Notes: generated by a model not told the origin, from the letters alone. A stretch of 64,000 nt of DNA from Actinacidiphila paucisporea (GCF_900142575.1 NZ_FRBI01000017.1:1-64000), one strand, 5' to 3'. Shown: positions 34,328-42,396, counted from the stretch's first letter. Program-made: numbers and translations.

Positions 34328-35132
34328 TTTTCTGCTGGGCGGCCACCGTGGCGAGCGCCTGCCAGGCCGCGTGCGGCCTGCGGGTGTCCTCCGGGTCGCC
34401 GTGGTAGGGGTCGAGCAGGACGGCGCCGGCGCCGAGCCGGCGCAACTGGTCGAGGTCGTCGGCGATCTGCTCGGCGGTGCCGGTGCCCGCGAGCCGGTCG
34501 GCGTCCTCGACCGGCGCGGCGGTCAGGCGCAGGGAGATGCGGGGCGCGAAGGCCGGCGGTGCGTGCCGCTCCACGGCCGACCGCAGCCACGGCAGGGTGA
34601 CCCGCAGCGGGTGCCAGGCGTCGCCGTACCTGGCGGCCCGCCGGATCGCCGCGTCGCTGTTGCCGCCGACCCAGACCGGGACGGCGCCGGCGCCGCCCGC
34701 GTCCGCACGCCAGGCCTCCCGCAGCGCGGCCAGGTGCGCGTCGGTCAGCCGGCCGCGCTCGCGGAAGGGCACGCCGAGCGCCTCGAACTCCTGCCGCGCC
34801 CAGCCGACGCCCACCCCCAGCACGAACCGTCCGCCGCTGAGCTGCTGGAGGTTGGCGGCCATCCGGGCCACCAGCAGCGGGTGCCGGTAGGGCAGGATCA
34901 GCACGGTGGTGCCCAGCCGGACCCTGGTCGTCAGACCGGCCAGCCAGGACAGCGTGGTGAAGGGCTCGTAGAAGGGCTCCGGGTACCTCTCGGCCACGTC
35001 CGGGGTGATGGCGACATGGTCCGAGACCATGAGCAGGTCGAAGCCGAGCCCTTCCACGACGCGCGCCCATTCGCGCAGCACGCCGGGGTCCGTTCCCGGC
35101 CCGAAATTGGGCACGTTTACGCCTATTTCCAT
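34320..35132 (-). CDS. LLM-class F420-dependent oxidoreductase
   Basis: 270 residues, ATG at 35132. Luciferase-like TIM barrel: EIGVNVPNFGP start, DLLMVSDHVAITP, RVRLGTTVLILPYRHP, GRFVLGVGVGWARQEFEALGV and VPVWVGGNS are standard family motifs, and TIGR03619-type subfamily assignment fits. It probably uses reduced F420 or flavin for a hydride transfer; the substrate is unknown. TAGCAT lies 6 nt upstream of the ATG and there is no ribosome-binding site, so leaderless. It is divergent from the Lrp-type regulator, a plausible regulator of it. Confidence 0.88.
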   Translation of the reverse strand: MEIGVNVPNFGPGTDPGVLREWARVVEGLGFDLLMVSDHVAITPDVAERYPEPFYEPFTTLSWLAGLTTRVRLGTTVLILPYRHPLLVARMAANLQQLSGGRFVLGVGVGWARQEFEALGVPFRERGRLTDAHLAALREAWRADAGGAGAVPVWVGGNSDAAIRRAARYGDAWHPLRVTLPWLRSAVERHAPPAFAPRISLRLTAAPVEDADRLAGTGTAEQIADDLDQLRRLGAGAVLLDPYHGDPEDTRRPHAAWQALATVAAQQKTG

Positions 35133-35224
35133 GCCGGAATGCTATAGCGGCGGTTGCCGCCCGAGGAAGCGATCCTCGCGGCAGCGGCCGCCAACTGCCG
35201 GTGATTTCCCGGTAGTATGGCGAG

Positions 35225-35689
35225 GTGACCGCGAATCTTGACGACGTCGACTGGGCGATCATCGAGCACTTCCAGCGGGAGGCGCGGATCTCGGTCAGCG
35301 AGCTGGCGCGGCGGGTGAGCCTGAGCGCGTCGGCCGCCGCCGAGCGCGTACGGCGGCTGGAGACTGCGGGTGTCATCACCGGCTACCACGCGACCGTCGA
35401 TCTCACCGAGGTCGGCTATCCGCTGCTGGCCGTCGTCCGCCTCAAATACCCGGGCAACCGCCACCAGCCGCTGCGCCGCCTGATCGAGGAGCGCCGCGAG
35501 ATCCTGGAGTGCCTGCGCACCACCGGCGACGACTGCTACACCCTGAAGGTCGCCGCGACCTCCATGGAGCACCTGGAGGCCCTGGTCGACGAACTCGCCG
35601 GCTTCGGCAGCACGACCACCGGCGTCGTCTACCGCCAGACTTTGCCGTACCGCGGCCCCGCCCGGCCGCCCCTCACGTCCACTTCATAG
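35225..35689 (+). CDS. Lrp/AsnC-family transcriptional regulator
   Basis: 154 residues, GTG at 35225; TAGTAT at 35213-35218 lies 6 nt before it, so leaderless. HTH at ~20-45 (ISVSELARRVSLSASAAAERVRRLETAGVI), then the RAM/ASNC ligand domain (LLAVVRLKYPG, CLRTTGDDCYTLKVAATSMEHLEALVDEL). It probably senses an amino acid. Its 3' end overlaps the convergent aldo/keto reductase by 17 bp. Confidence 0.93.
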   Translation: MTANLDDVDWAIIEHFQREARISVSELARRVSLSASAAAERVRRLETAGVITGYHATVDLTEVGYPLLAVVRLKYPGNRHQPLRRLIEERREILECLRTTGDDCYTLKVAATSMEHLEALVDELAGFGSTTTGVVYRQTLPYRGPARPPLTSTS

Positions 35690-36578
35690 CCGCCCGGTCG
35701 GCCCAGTACGCCGGCGGGTCGACGGCGAGCGCCGCGTAACGGCCGGGGTCCGGCGGCTCGGCGGCCATCGCGGCGAGGTTGGCCCGCAACTGCCCCGCGG
35801 TGACGGCGCCCGACAGGACGACGTCGGCCCACGGCTGGGACAAGGCGGCGGCCAGTGCCGCCATGTCGGGCCGCGGCCCGAGCCGCGCGGTCGCCGGACC
35901 CGGCGCGGCGAGCAGGCCGTTGGCCAGCGCCTCCTTGACGACGACGGTCCAGCCCGCGGCCTTGGCCTCGGCCAGCGCGGCGCCGGCCGACGGCTCCAGC
36001 ACGTTCCAGGTGGCCTGCACCGCGGAGAAGACCGGCCGCCCGTCGACCCGGACCTCCAGCGCCTTGCGCAGCGTGTCGGCCTGCCGCGGACCGCTCAGGC
36101 TGAGCCCGGCGGGAACGGGCAGCCCGGCAAGCTCGCGCAGCACCACCGCGTCGTCCAGGACGCCGGACTCCAGGGTCGCGGAGTGGACCGCGTAGAGCCG
36201 CAGCCAGGGCCCGAGCAGCGCCTCGGTCCGCGGCCACTGGCGGGCCAGGGCGGCGGCGGAGTGGTCCTTGACCTCCTGCACCTGGGCGTGCGGCTGCCAG
36301 TCGGCGGTGTAGGCGTAGCCCCACTTGGAGGACACCGTCACCTCCCCGGCCGCGATGCCGCGCCGCTCCAGCCACCCGGCGAGGAAGTCCTCGGCCAGGC
36401 CGTAGGAGCGGGCCGCGTCGAACCACCGCACCCCGCCGGCCCAGGCGGCGTCGCAGACCTCCTCGCAGCGCTTGCGCAGCCCCTCGGCGGAGCGGTCGCC
36501 GCCGAGGGCCCCGCCATGACCGACGGTCAGGTACTCGGGGCGTCCCAGGGCCGCGAGGCCCAGTCCGAACACGGCCAT
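35673..36578 (-). CDS. Aldo/keto reductase
   Basis: 301 residues, ATG at 36578 after GGAAGGGG. The AKR barrel shows WFDAARSYGLAEDFLAGWL (Asp and Tyr of the catalytic tetrad) and VSSKWGY (Lys). The LYAVHSATL strand supplies the His. The C-terminal cofactor loop is short. NADPH-dependent carbonyl reduction is expected; the substrate is unknown. Confidence 0.9.
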   Translation of the reverse strand: MAVFGLGLAALGRPEYLTVGHGGALGGDRSAEGLRKRCEEVCDAAWAGGVRWFDAARSYGLAEDFLAGWLERRGIAAGEVTVSSKWGYAYTADWQPHAQVQEVKDHSAAALARQWPRTEALLGPWLRLYAVHSATLESGVLDDAVVLRELAGLPVPAGLSLSGPRQADTLRKALEVRVDGRPVFSAVQATWNVLEPSAGAALAEAKAAGWTVVVKEALANGLLAAPGPATARLGPRPDMAALAAALSQPWADVVLSGAVTAGQLRANLAAMAAEPPDPGRYAALAVDPPAYWADRAAMKWT

Positions 36579-36634
36579 CGGGCGGCCCCTTCCGCTCTGC
36601 TCCGGTCGCCAGGATGACCCGGATTGCGGTCATT

Positions 36635-36648
36635 GTTCCACGTGGAAC
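36635..36648. promoter_or_regulatory. parS-like palindrome
   Basis: GTTCCACGTGGAAC is a perfect 14-bp palindrome, preceded by T. The Streptomyces ParB site is GTTTCACGTGAAAC, so this differs by one symmetric base pair per half. The CC/GG form equals the parS of pseudomonads. Confidence 0.6.
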
Positions 36649-36672
36649 GGGGGTCATGGGCGTTCGTGGCCG

Positions 36673-36703
36673 GGCGCCCGGGGCCGGTCGCGCCCCGGGC
36701 GCC
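36673..36703 (-). terminator. Stem-loop terminator after ScyD/E-like gene
   Basis: Perfect 12-bp stem (36673-36684 with 36692-36703) with a 7-nt loop, 10 nt beyond the minus-strand stop codon. Confidence 0.72.
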
Positions 36704-36712
36704 GGGGACGGG

Positions 36713-37882
36713 TCAGCCGATCCTGACGACCTGGCCCGAGGTCGACAGGGCCGGGTCGCCGAAGGGCCACATCGAGGAGTAGTTGCTCACGTAGATCGAG
36801 CCGTCGCGGCCGGCCAGGAAGCCCGCGGGCGCGAACAGCTTGCCCGCTCCGAGGGTCGTCCGCCGGCCGTCCCTGCCGATCTGGATGACGGCGCCGTCGG
36901 GCCGTACGGCGTTGGACGGGAAGCCGGTGGTGTCGAACTCGGTCACGTAGAAGTCGCCGTCGGCGCCGAAGCCGCAGCCGTTGATGGCGCTGAAGCCGGA
37001 CTGCCACACCGTCAGGGCGCCGGTACGGGGCGCGTAGCGGTAGACGTTCGCGTCGGTGGCCGAGCTGCCGAACCCGGTCAGCTCGCCGATGTAGACCGCC
37101 CCGTCCGGGCCGACGTCGAGGCAGGTGGGCACGGAATTGGCGCCGCCCGGGGTGTTGGGGACGAGGGCGAGGACCCGCACGTCGCCGTGGCGGTCGATCG
37201 AGTCCAGCGTGTTCGACCCGCCGTCGAGCACGTAGAAGCCGCCGCGGGGGGCCGCCGCCAGCGCGTACGGGTTGCTGTCGTGGTAGGCCTTGTCGTCGAC
37301 GTCGCCGGGGTTCGCCAGCGCCCTGGGGGCGGGGCCGGTGACGTCGAGCAGCGCGCCGTACTGCGTCTTCAGCGTCGCGCTCAACTCGGGGGTGAGGCCG
37401 GGCAGATCGGCCGGGACGAATTCCGGTGACGCCGGCTCCACCGTGTAGAGGTGGCCGCCGACGTATTCCAGGTCATCGGGGCCGACCATCTCGCCGCCGT
37501 TGAGCAGCGAGGCGATACCGGTGCGGACCCGCACCGGCGTGCCGGACGAGACGTCCGCGATCGAACCGGTCAGGCCGAAGCAGTTCACCGCCGCCGGGTT
37601 CGCGGTGTCGCACAGCGAGGGGACGGTGCCCGCCTCGCCGACCAAGAGGTGCCCGTGCGGGCCCCAGACCAGGCCCCGCGGTCCGTTCAGGCCGCTCGCC
37701 ACGACGGTCGTGGGCGACGTGGCGGTGAGTTCGGCCGGGCGGGTGGCCGCCTCGGCCACCGGTCCCGACGGTCCCGCGCCCAGACCGGCGAGCGCGGCGG
37801 CCGCCGCGGCGGCCACCAGCATCCGGCGTGGTGCGAGAGGTCGCAGTGGTGTGAGAGACCGCAGTGGTGTGAGAGGTCGCAT
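36713..37882 (-). CDS. Secreted ScyD/ScyE-family beta-propeller-like protein
   Basis: 389 residues, ATG at 37882 after GGGAGGAG; a longer frame to 37981 lacks that site. Signal peptide ~1-47 with the internal repeat LTPLRSLTPLRPL ahead of an Ala-rich core. The remainder has six or so blades with PRGLVWGPHGHLLVGEAG, NPYALAAAPRGGFYVLDGGSNTL, VPTCLDVGPDGAVYIGELTG and GCGFGADGDFYVTEF, the pattern of the ScyD/ScyE family (named after cyanobacterial scytonemin genes). It should be exported. Its promoter region shares CGCCAAG repeats with the divergent peptide operon. Confidence 0.82.
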   Translation of the reverse strand: MRPLTPLRSLTPLRPLAPRRMLVAAAAAAALAGLGAGPSGPVAEAATRPAELTATSPTTVVASGLNGPRGLVWGPHGHLLVGEAGTVPSLCDTANPAAVNCFGLTGSIADVSSGTPVRVRTGIASLLNGGEMVGPDDLEYVGGHLYTVEPASPEFVPADLPGLTPELSATLKTQYGALLDVTGPAPRALANPGDVDDKAYHDSNPYALAAAPRGGFYVLDGGSNTLDSIDRHGDVRVLALVPNTPGGANSVPTCLDVGPDGAVYIGELTGFGSSATDANVYRYAPRTGALTVWQSGFSAINGCGFGADGDFYVTEFDTTGFPSNAVRPDGAVIQIGRDGRRTTLGAGKLFAPAGFLAGRDGSIYVSNYSSMWPFGDPALSTSGQVVRIG

Positions 37883-38046
37883 CAGCGCCTCGTCTCCTCC
37901 CCATGGGGTGAGCCTTGGGGGGCGCGCGGACGCTCGCCGTCGACGTGGACCACGCACCCGGCTCACGGAAGGGCCGGTCATGACACCGCCGCCCAGGCCA
38001 CTCCCGCACCCCGCACCGGGTCACTCCCAGCCGGGTGACACGCAGG

Positions 38047-38091
38047 AGCATCGCCCACCCGGCTTGGCACCGGCCTGGCGCCCGCTTGGCG
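38047..38091 (-). promoter_or_regulatory. SARP-type repeat array facing the ScyD/E-like gene
   Basis: On the minus strand CGCCAAG, CGCCAGG and TGCCAAG follow one another at exactly 11 bp (38091-38063). Ten nt later comes GATGCT (38052-38047), the same heptamer-N10-RATGCT arrangement as at the prenyltransferase promoter. Confidence 0.6.
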
Positions 38092-38205
38092 CCCGCCCGC
38101 AAGGTGTCCCGCCCCCGCGGGGCGCGGCGCCCGTGCCCGGTCGGCCCATCGCCACCCGCACGGGCCGGTGGCCCCCGCCGGCCCGTGCGAGCCCTGCCGG
38201 CGATC

Positions 38206-38238
38206 CGCCAAGCCCACGCCAAGCCGGCGCCAAGCGCC
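38206..38238 (+). repeat. Three tandem 11-bp CGCCAAGC repeats facing the peptide operon
   Basis: CGCCAAGCCCA, CGCCAAGCCGG and CGCCAAGCGCC are contiguous. They match the heptamer of the other two arrays, but no -10-like hexamer lies 10 nt downstream. Confidence 0.65.
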
Positions 38239-38416
38239 ATGTGGTCCGGCGCCCCCGGCCGGCGGCGCCGGACGGGCCGTCATCGACGGCGACCGTGTCG
38301 AGGGGGGGTCGCGGTGGAGCCGGTCGCCGTCGGCCGCCCATCGGCCGATCCGGCGGCTTGCGCCTGCCCGCCCAGGGGGGACGTCGGCCCGGCCGTCCCC
38401 GTGCGCCATGTCCCAG

Positions 38417-38445
38417 TTGCGATGAAATGTGGGGAATGTCAGTCT
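38417..38445 (+). promoter_or_regulatory. Possible promoter of the peptide operon
   Basis: TTGCGA (38417-38422), 17-nt spacer, CAGTCT (38440-38445); 32 nt before the peptide ATG. The hexamers are only moderate. Confidence 0.35.
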
Positions 38446-38477
38446 GAAGATCCACCCCGAGAGAAGGAGATGGTCCC

Positions 38478-38666
38478 ATGGCTACGGAGCTGACAGCCCC
38501 GGTCGAGACGGCAGCGCTTGCCGCTGAGGTCGAAGGACTGCTGGATTCCGCAGAACCGGAAGGCATCTACCGGGACACCCGCGAGTGCGGGGGCGGCCTT
38601 CTGCTCGCCGCCCTGCTGCTGATCTCGCCCCCCACCCCCCGCGCCCCGAAGACGGACGCCCGCTGA
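38478..38666 (+). CDS. Small peptide, possible RiPP-type precursor
   Basis: 62 residues, ATG at 38478 with AGAAGGAGA upstream, so it is very likely translated. Residues 1-33 are acidic and helical-looking, like a leader (ETAALAAEVEGLLDSAEPEG). A single Cys37 and Gly38-40 precede a hydrophobic block LLLAALLLIS (41-50) and a basic, proline-rich end (PPTPRAPKTDAR). The Gly run could be a cleavage point. It is the first gene of an operon with four proteins of unusual type. Alternatives are a membrane-active peptide or a signalling peptide. No family is recognised. Confidence 0.6.
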   Translation: MATELTAPVETAALAAEVEGLLDSAEPEGIYRDTRECGGGLLLAALLLISPPTPRAPKTDAR

Positions 38667-38682
38667 CGGTCAGGGGGACCCA

Positions 38683-39444
38683 TTGGCCGAGCAGGCGCAG
38701 CAGAATTCCGCTCTGAGCGCTGCGGTGGCCGATGTCGCAAACGGAGTCGCACTCGCCCTTGACGGCGAGGGCGACTCCTATGCGCTGTCGGCCCTCCTCG
38801 CGCAGGAGGACACGGTGGCACTCGCCGCCGTCCGGGTGCTCGGCGCCGACGTGCTGGCGCCGTACGCGCTGCGTGGCGATCCGGCGCGCGGCAGCACCGA
38901 CCGCCAGGTCGTCCGCAGGGCGCTGGCCGCGTATCCACCGGGCGCCGACGCCTCCGACGTGTCGCTGTGGAGCTACCGGGGCCTGGTCGAGGCGTCCCGG
39001 GCCTTCCTGCCGGAAACCGGCGCGGACGGCGTAGACGGAGCGGACGGAGGCGGGAGGGACGGCGAAGGCGGCGAGCCCGGCGCGGAGCGCCCGCCCGAGC
39101 CGCGGCCGGGCGACGCCTGGGTGCAGACCGACCCCTGGCCGGCGCTGGCCCACCGGGCGTCGCAACTGGCCGCGCTCTCGCTGCCCAGCCTGGCCCCCGC
39201 GCTGGCCGTCGGGCTCGCCGCCCGCACCGACGACCTGGCCAGGGGCTTCGTCCGGGCGGTACGCCGCCGCGACTGGCTGCAGGCGGCCGGCGTCGGCCGC
39301 TGGCTGGTACGCGCGCCGGACGTGCCCGACTCCCTCGGGCTGGCGGCGGGCCTGGTCTTCGTCCGCCGGATGAGCGGCAGCGACCCGCGGGTGGTGCTGC
39401 ACACCACGGCGGCGCAGCGCTTTCCCGGCGGCGGGCCGTGGTGA
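38683..39444 (+). CDS. Unknown protein of the peptide operon
   Basis: 253 residues, TTG start at 38683 with AGGGGGA just upstream. Mainly alpha-helical, Ala/Leu/Arg-rich. An N-terminal half (~1-105) and a C-terminal half (~140-253) are separated by a Gly/Asp/Glu-rich linker (~108-140). No recognised motif. It starts 16 nt after the peptide gene and overlaps the next gene by GTGA, so it is co-translated with the DUF6895-like proteins. Confidence 0.7.
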   Translation: MAEQAQQNSALSAAVADVANGVALALDGEGDSYALSALLAQEDTVALAAVRVLGADVLAPYALRGDPARGSTDRQVVRRALAAYPPGADASDVSLWSYRGLVEASRAFLPETGADGVDGADGGGRDGEGGEPGAERPPEPRPGDAWVQTDPWPALAHRASQLAALSLPSLAPALAVGLAARTDDLARGFVRAVRRRDWLQAAGVGRWLVRAPDVPDSLGLAAGLVFVRRMSGSDPRVVLHTTAAQRFPGGGPW

Positions 39445-40400
39445 GCGGGGGACCACCGCCCGCCCGCCGTGCGCACCCCGACGCCGACCTGCTCGACACC
39501 GTCGCCGCCGGCGCCCTGGACTGGATCGGCGCGATGCGCGGCTCCTTCCGGCTGCCCGCCGACGTCACCACCGACGCCGACCCGAACCTGACGCTCAAAC
39601 CGCTCGGCGAACTGGCCGAGCTGGCCCAGGTGACGCAGGCGCTGCACCCGGTGGCGGCGCTGCGGGAGGCCGCCGCGGACCTCCTCGCCTTCGCGTGGAA
39701 GGAGACCCGCGGCGGCGAGCTGTTCGTGGAGCTGGTGCGCGGCGAGCCGGTGGCGACCTACCCGGTGGAGCTCTACGGGGTGTTCGCGCGGGCGGGCCTG
39801 CGCCACCCCGGCGTCGAGGAGCTGGTCGGGGCGACGACCTCGCTGCGCCGCTGGCGGGTCGCGCGCGAGGACCACACCCGCACCCTCAACGTGCTCAATG
39901 CCGAGCGGAGGATCGGCCTGCCGCCGCACGCCGACTTCGACACGGTGCTCGCGCACACCGGCCTCGGCCTGCGCCCGGAACCGTGGGCGCTGGACCGCAA
40001 GGCCGCGTACGGCATCACGCACGACGTCTTCCACGCCACCGACTGGGGCCGCACGCCGGGCGGCCTGCCCGCCCCCCTGGCCGGCTACCTGCGGCTGTGG
40101 CTGCCGGCCTGGACCGAGACCTGGGCGGAGGAGCGGCTGTGGGACCTGGTCGGGGAATTCCTGGCCGTGTCCGCGTGCCTGCCGGGCGCGCCCTACGACC
40201 TCGCGGCCTGGCGCGTCCTCGCCGCCGCGCAAGCCCCGGACGGCGCGGTGCCCGAGACCGGCGGGGTGCCGCCGCCGGGCGCGTCCCCGGGCGAGGCCTT
40301 CACCGCGTGCTACCACTCCACGCTGGTGGCCGCCTTCGCCGCCACCCTGGCCCGCGCCGCCGGGCACCCCGACCCGCCAGAAAGCGAGGCGACACCGTGA
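39441..40400 (+). CDS. DUF6895-like protein, paralogue 1
   Basis: 319 residues, GTG at 39441 overlapping the previous stop (GTGA). Helical throughout. Shared with the next gene are an LGELAEL-type N-terminal helix, LNVLNAERRIGL (~155), ITHDVFHATDWG (~192), LPAWTETWAEERLWDLVGEFLAVSACLP (~225) and a final YHSTLVAAFA. The H-x3-H-x2-D set in ITHDVFHATDWG and the last His are candidates for a metal site. The assignment to the DUF6895 family is from memory of the motif pattern. Function unknown. Confidence 0.75.
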   Translation: MSGGPPPARRAHPDADLLDTVAAGALDWIGAMRGSFRLPADVTTDADPNLTLKPLGELAELAQVTQALHPVAALREAAADLLAFAWKETRGGELFVELVRGEPVATYPVELYGVFARAGLRHPGVEELVGATTSLRRWRVAREDHTRTLNVLNAERRIGLPPHADFDTVLAHTGLGLRPEPWALDRKAAYGITHDVFHATDWGRTPGGLPAPLAGYLRLWLPAWTETWAEERLWDLVGEFLAVSACLPGAPYDLAAWRVLAAAQAPDGAVPETGGVPPPGASPGEAFTACYHSTLVAAFAATLARAAGHPDPPESEATP

Positions 40401-41320
40401 CCGCCGCATCCCCCGCGCTCCTGCACCGCGTCGGCGACCGGGCGCTGGCCTGGCTCGACGCCCACCGCGAGCACTTCCGGCTGACCGACGAGGACCTGGC
40501 CACCGGCCGCGGCATCGTCGAACGGCTCAAGCCCGTGGGGGAGCTGGCGGTCAACATGCGGGTGCTCGCCCGGGAGGGGGTGGCCGGGTCGCGGCAGCAC
40601 GACATCTCGGTGCGGCTGCTCGACCACGTATGGCGCGACCTGCTCGACGGCGGCAACCTGCTGGCCGAACTCCAGCACCAGGAGCCGCTGTCGCCCGTCC
40701 CGCTGGAGATCTACGCCAGCCTGCACGAGCTGGGCCACCGCCACCCCGGTCTGGAGAGCGCGATCGGCCTGGCCCGGGGCACGGCGAGTTGGCGGGCGCT
40801 GGAGATGATGCCGACCCGGCGGCTCGGCCTGCTCAACGCCGAACGCAAGATCGGCCTGGTGCCCAGCGGCGACACCGGCCGGGCACTCGCGGCCACCTGG
40901 CTCGGCCGGATGCCGGAGCCCTGGACCGTCCAGCTGCACATCGCCTACGACATCACCCACACCGTCTTCCACCTCACCGACTGGGGCGCCGCCCCCGACC
41001 GCGTCCCACCGGAGATCGCCGACTACCTGGCCCGCTACCTGCCCGCGTGGACCGCGGACTGGGCCGAGTTGGAGCACTGGGACCTGCTCGGCGAACTCCT
41101 GGTGGTCGACGCCTGCCTGCCCCGTCCCACCCTGGAGGCGGAGATGTGGGAGCGGTACGCCGCCGCGCAGGGGCCCGACGGCGCCATGCCGGTGCAGGGC
41201 ACGATGCCGGTCGGCGACCGCGGCGAGGTCTTCGACCAGCTCCACCACCCCACGCTGGTCGCGGCGTTCGCCTCGGCGATGGCCACCTCCCGGTCGCTGT
41301 CCGCGGACGTCGCTGCGTGA
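40397..41320 (+). CDS. DUF6895-like protein, paralogue 2
   Basis: 307 residues, GTG at 40397 overlapping the previous stop by GTGA. It is clearly homologous to the preceding protein over its whole length: LKPVGELAVN, LGLLNAERKIGL (~150), ITHTVFHLTDWG (~185), LPAWTADWAELEHWDLLGELLVVDACLP and HHPTLVAAFA. The two probably arose by tandem duplication and may form a heterodimer. Function unknown. Confidence 0.78.
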   Translation: MTAASPALLHRVGDRALAWLDAHREHFRLTDEDLATGRGIVERLKPVGELAVNMRVLAREGVAGSRQHDISVRLLDHVWRDLLDGGNLLAELQHQEPLSPVPLEIYASLHELGHRHPGLESAIGLARGTASWRALEMMPTRRLGLLNAERKIGLVPSGDTGRALAATWLGRMPEPWTVQLHIAYDITHTVFHLTDWGAAPDRVPPEIADYLARYLPAWTADWAELEHWDLLGELLVVDACLPRPTLEAEMWERYAAAQGPDGAMPVQGTMPVGDRGEVFDQLHHPTLVAAFASAMATSRSLSADVAA

Positions 41321-42363
41321 CGCTGCGGCCGGCGGCGCCTCCTGACGGGACCGAGGACCCGGCGCCGCTGCTGGCCGCCGCCCTGGCCCGGGTACGGGCG
41401 CCCGACGTCGTGCTGGCCGTCAGCCGCGACGGCCGCCGTACGTACGCGACCGGCGGTACGGACCCGGACCCCGCGGCGCCGCGAGAGGAGCTGAGCTTCG
41501 CGCTCGGCTCGCTGACCAAGACCTTCACGGTGCTGCTGCTGGCCGGCCTCGCCCGCGACGGCGTCCTCGGGCTCGACGAACCGCTCGGCGCGCACCTGCC
41601 GCTGCCGCCGGGCCACGCCCGCCGGATCACCCCGCGCCACCTGGCCACCCACACCTCGGGCCTGCCGCGGGTGCCGCGCGACCTCATCGCGGGCGCGGTC
41701 CTGCACCCTTATGCCAACGGGTACGCCGGCTACACCCGCGACCGCCTGCTCGCCGCACTGGCCCGCACCCGCGTCCGGCACGCCCCCGGCACCCGCAGGC
41801 ACTACTCCAACTTCGGCCTGGCGCTGCTCGGTCCGGCACTGGAGAGCGCGGCGGGCGCCCCCTTCCCCGACCTGCTCGCCGACCGGGTCCTGCGCCCGCT
41901 GGCCCTGACCGCGACCACCCTCGGCGCGGACGCCCTGCCCCCGTCCCGCCTCGCCGCGGTCGGCCGCCGCGGCGACGGCCGCACCCCGCTGCCGCCCACG
42001 CACATGGCCGCCTTCGACCCCGCGGGCGGCCTGCTGTCCACGCCGGGCGACCTGCTCACATATGCCGAGGCGCACCTGCGCCCGACCGCCGCCCTCTCCG
42101 ACGTCCAGGTCCCGCAGCTGCGGCGGGGATCCGCACGCCGCCGCGAGACGCACACCCTCACCTGGAACCAGCACGAGGTGGCGGGCGGCCCCATGCTCTT
42201 CCATGCCGGCGCCACCTTCGGGCAGCAGTGCTTCCTGGGCTTCCACCCGGCTTCCCGCACCGCCGTCGCCGCCTTCGCCACCCGCCACGACCGCACCTCC
42301 GCGGTGGTCGCCGCCGCCCACCGGCTCCTCCAGGACCTGGCCCGCCGCCCCGGCGCGCGCTGA
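41317..42363 (+). CDS. Serine beta-lactamase-fold hydrolase (class C / EstB type)
   Basis: 348 residues, GTG at 41317 overlapping the previous stop by GTGA. Active-site triad of motifs: S65-L-T-K68, Y163-S-N165 and HAG (near 297, in LFHAGATFG) at the KTG position. HLATHTSGLPRVP and GLLSTPGDLLTYAEAHL are typical of class C-like esterases and D-aminopeptidases. No signal peptide, so cytoplasmic, unlike resistance enzymes. As the last gene of the peptide operon it could be a peptidase or esterase acting on the modified peptide. Confidence 0.88.
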   Translation: MTLRPAAPPDGTEDPAPLLAAALARVRAPDVVLAVSRDGRRTYATGGTDPDPAAPREELSFALGSLTKTFTVLLLAGLARDGVLGLDEPLGAHLPLPPGHARRITPRHLATHTSGLPRVPRDLIAGAVLHPYANGYAGYTRDRLLAALARTRVRHAPGTRRHYSNFGLALLGPALESAAGAPFPDLLADRVLRPLALTATTLGADALPPSRLAAVGRRGDGRTPLPPTHMAAFDPAGGLLSTPGDLLTYAEAHLRPTAALSDVQVPQLRRGSARRRETHTLTWNQHEVAGGPMLFHAGATFGQQCFLGFHPASRTAVAAFATRHDRTSAVVAAAHRLLQDLARRPGAR

Positions 42364-42370
42364 GCCCGAC

Positions 42371-42396
42371 GCGGGACCTGCCCGTTCGCGTCCCGC
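42371..42396 (+). terminator. Possible terminator of the peptide operon
   Basis: GCGGGAC (42371-42377) pairs with GTCCCGC (42390-42396), with a 12-nt loop, 8 nt after the stop codon. Confidence 0.45.

Larger units (their letters stand above)
37883..38477. other. Long divergent regulatory region between ScyD/E-like gene and peptide operon
   Basis: 595 bp without a believable gene. It holds two oppositely oriented arrays of three 11-bp repeats (38063-38091 and 38206-38234), a possible promoter at 38417-38445, and an AGAAGGAGA ribosome-binding site before 38478. Confidence 0.6.

Noticed and set aside
38235..38250. A -10 box after the plus-oriented CGCCAAG array
   Set aside because: The hexamer at the matching distance is TCCGGC, so the array cannot be tied to a core promoter for the peptide operon.
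38021..38566. Minus-strand open frames across the 38-kb intergenic region
   Set aside because: Low-complexity composition, no ribosome-binding site and no family; the region is better explained as regulatory repeats.
41317..42363. Beta-lactam resistance gene
   Set aside because: No signal peptide and operon context with a peptide and unknown proteins; the SxxK fold alone does not indicate resistance.
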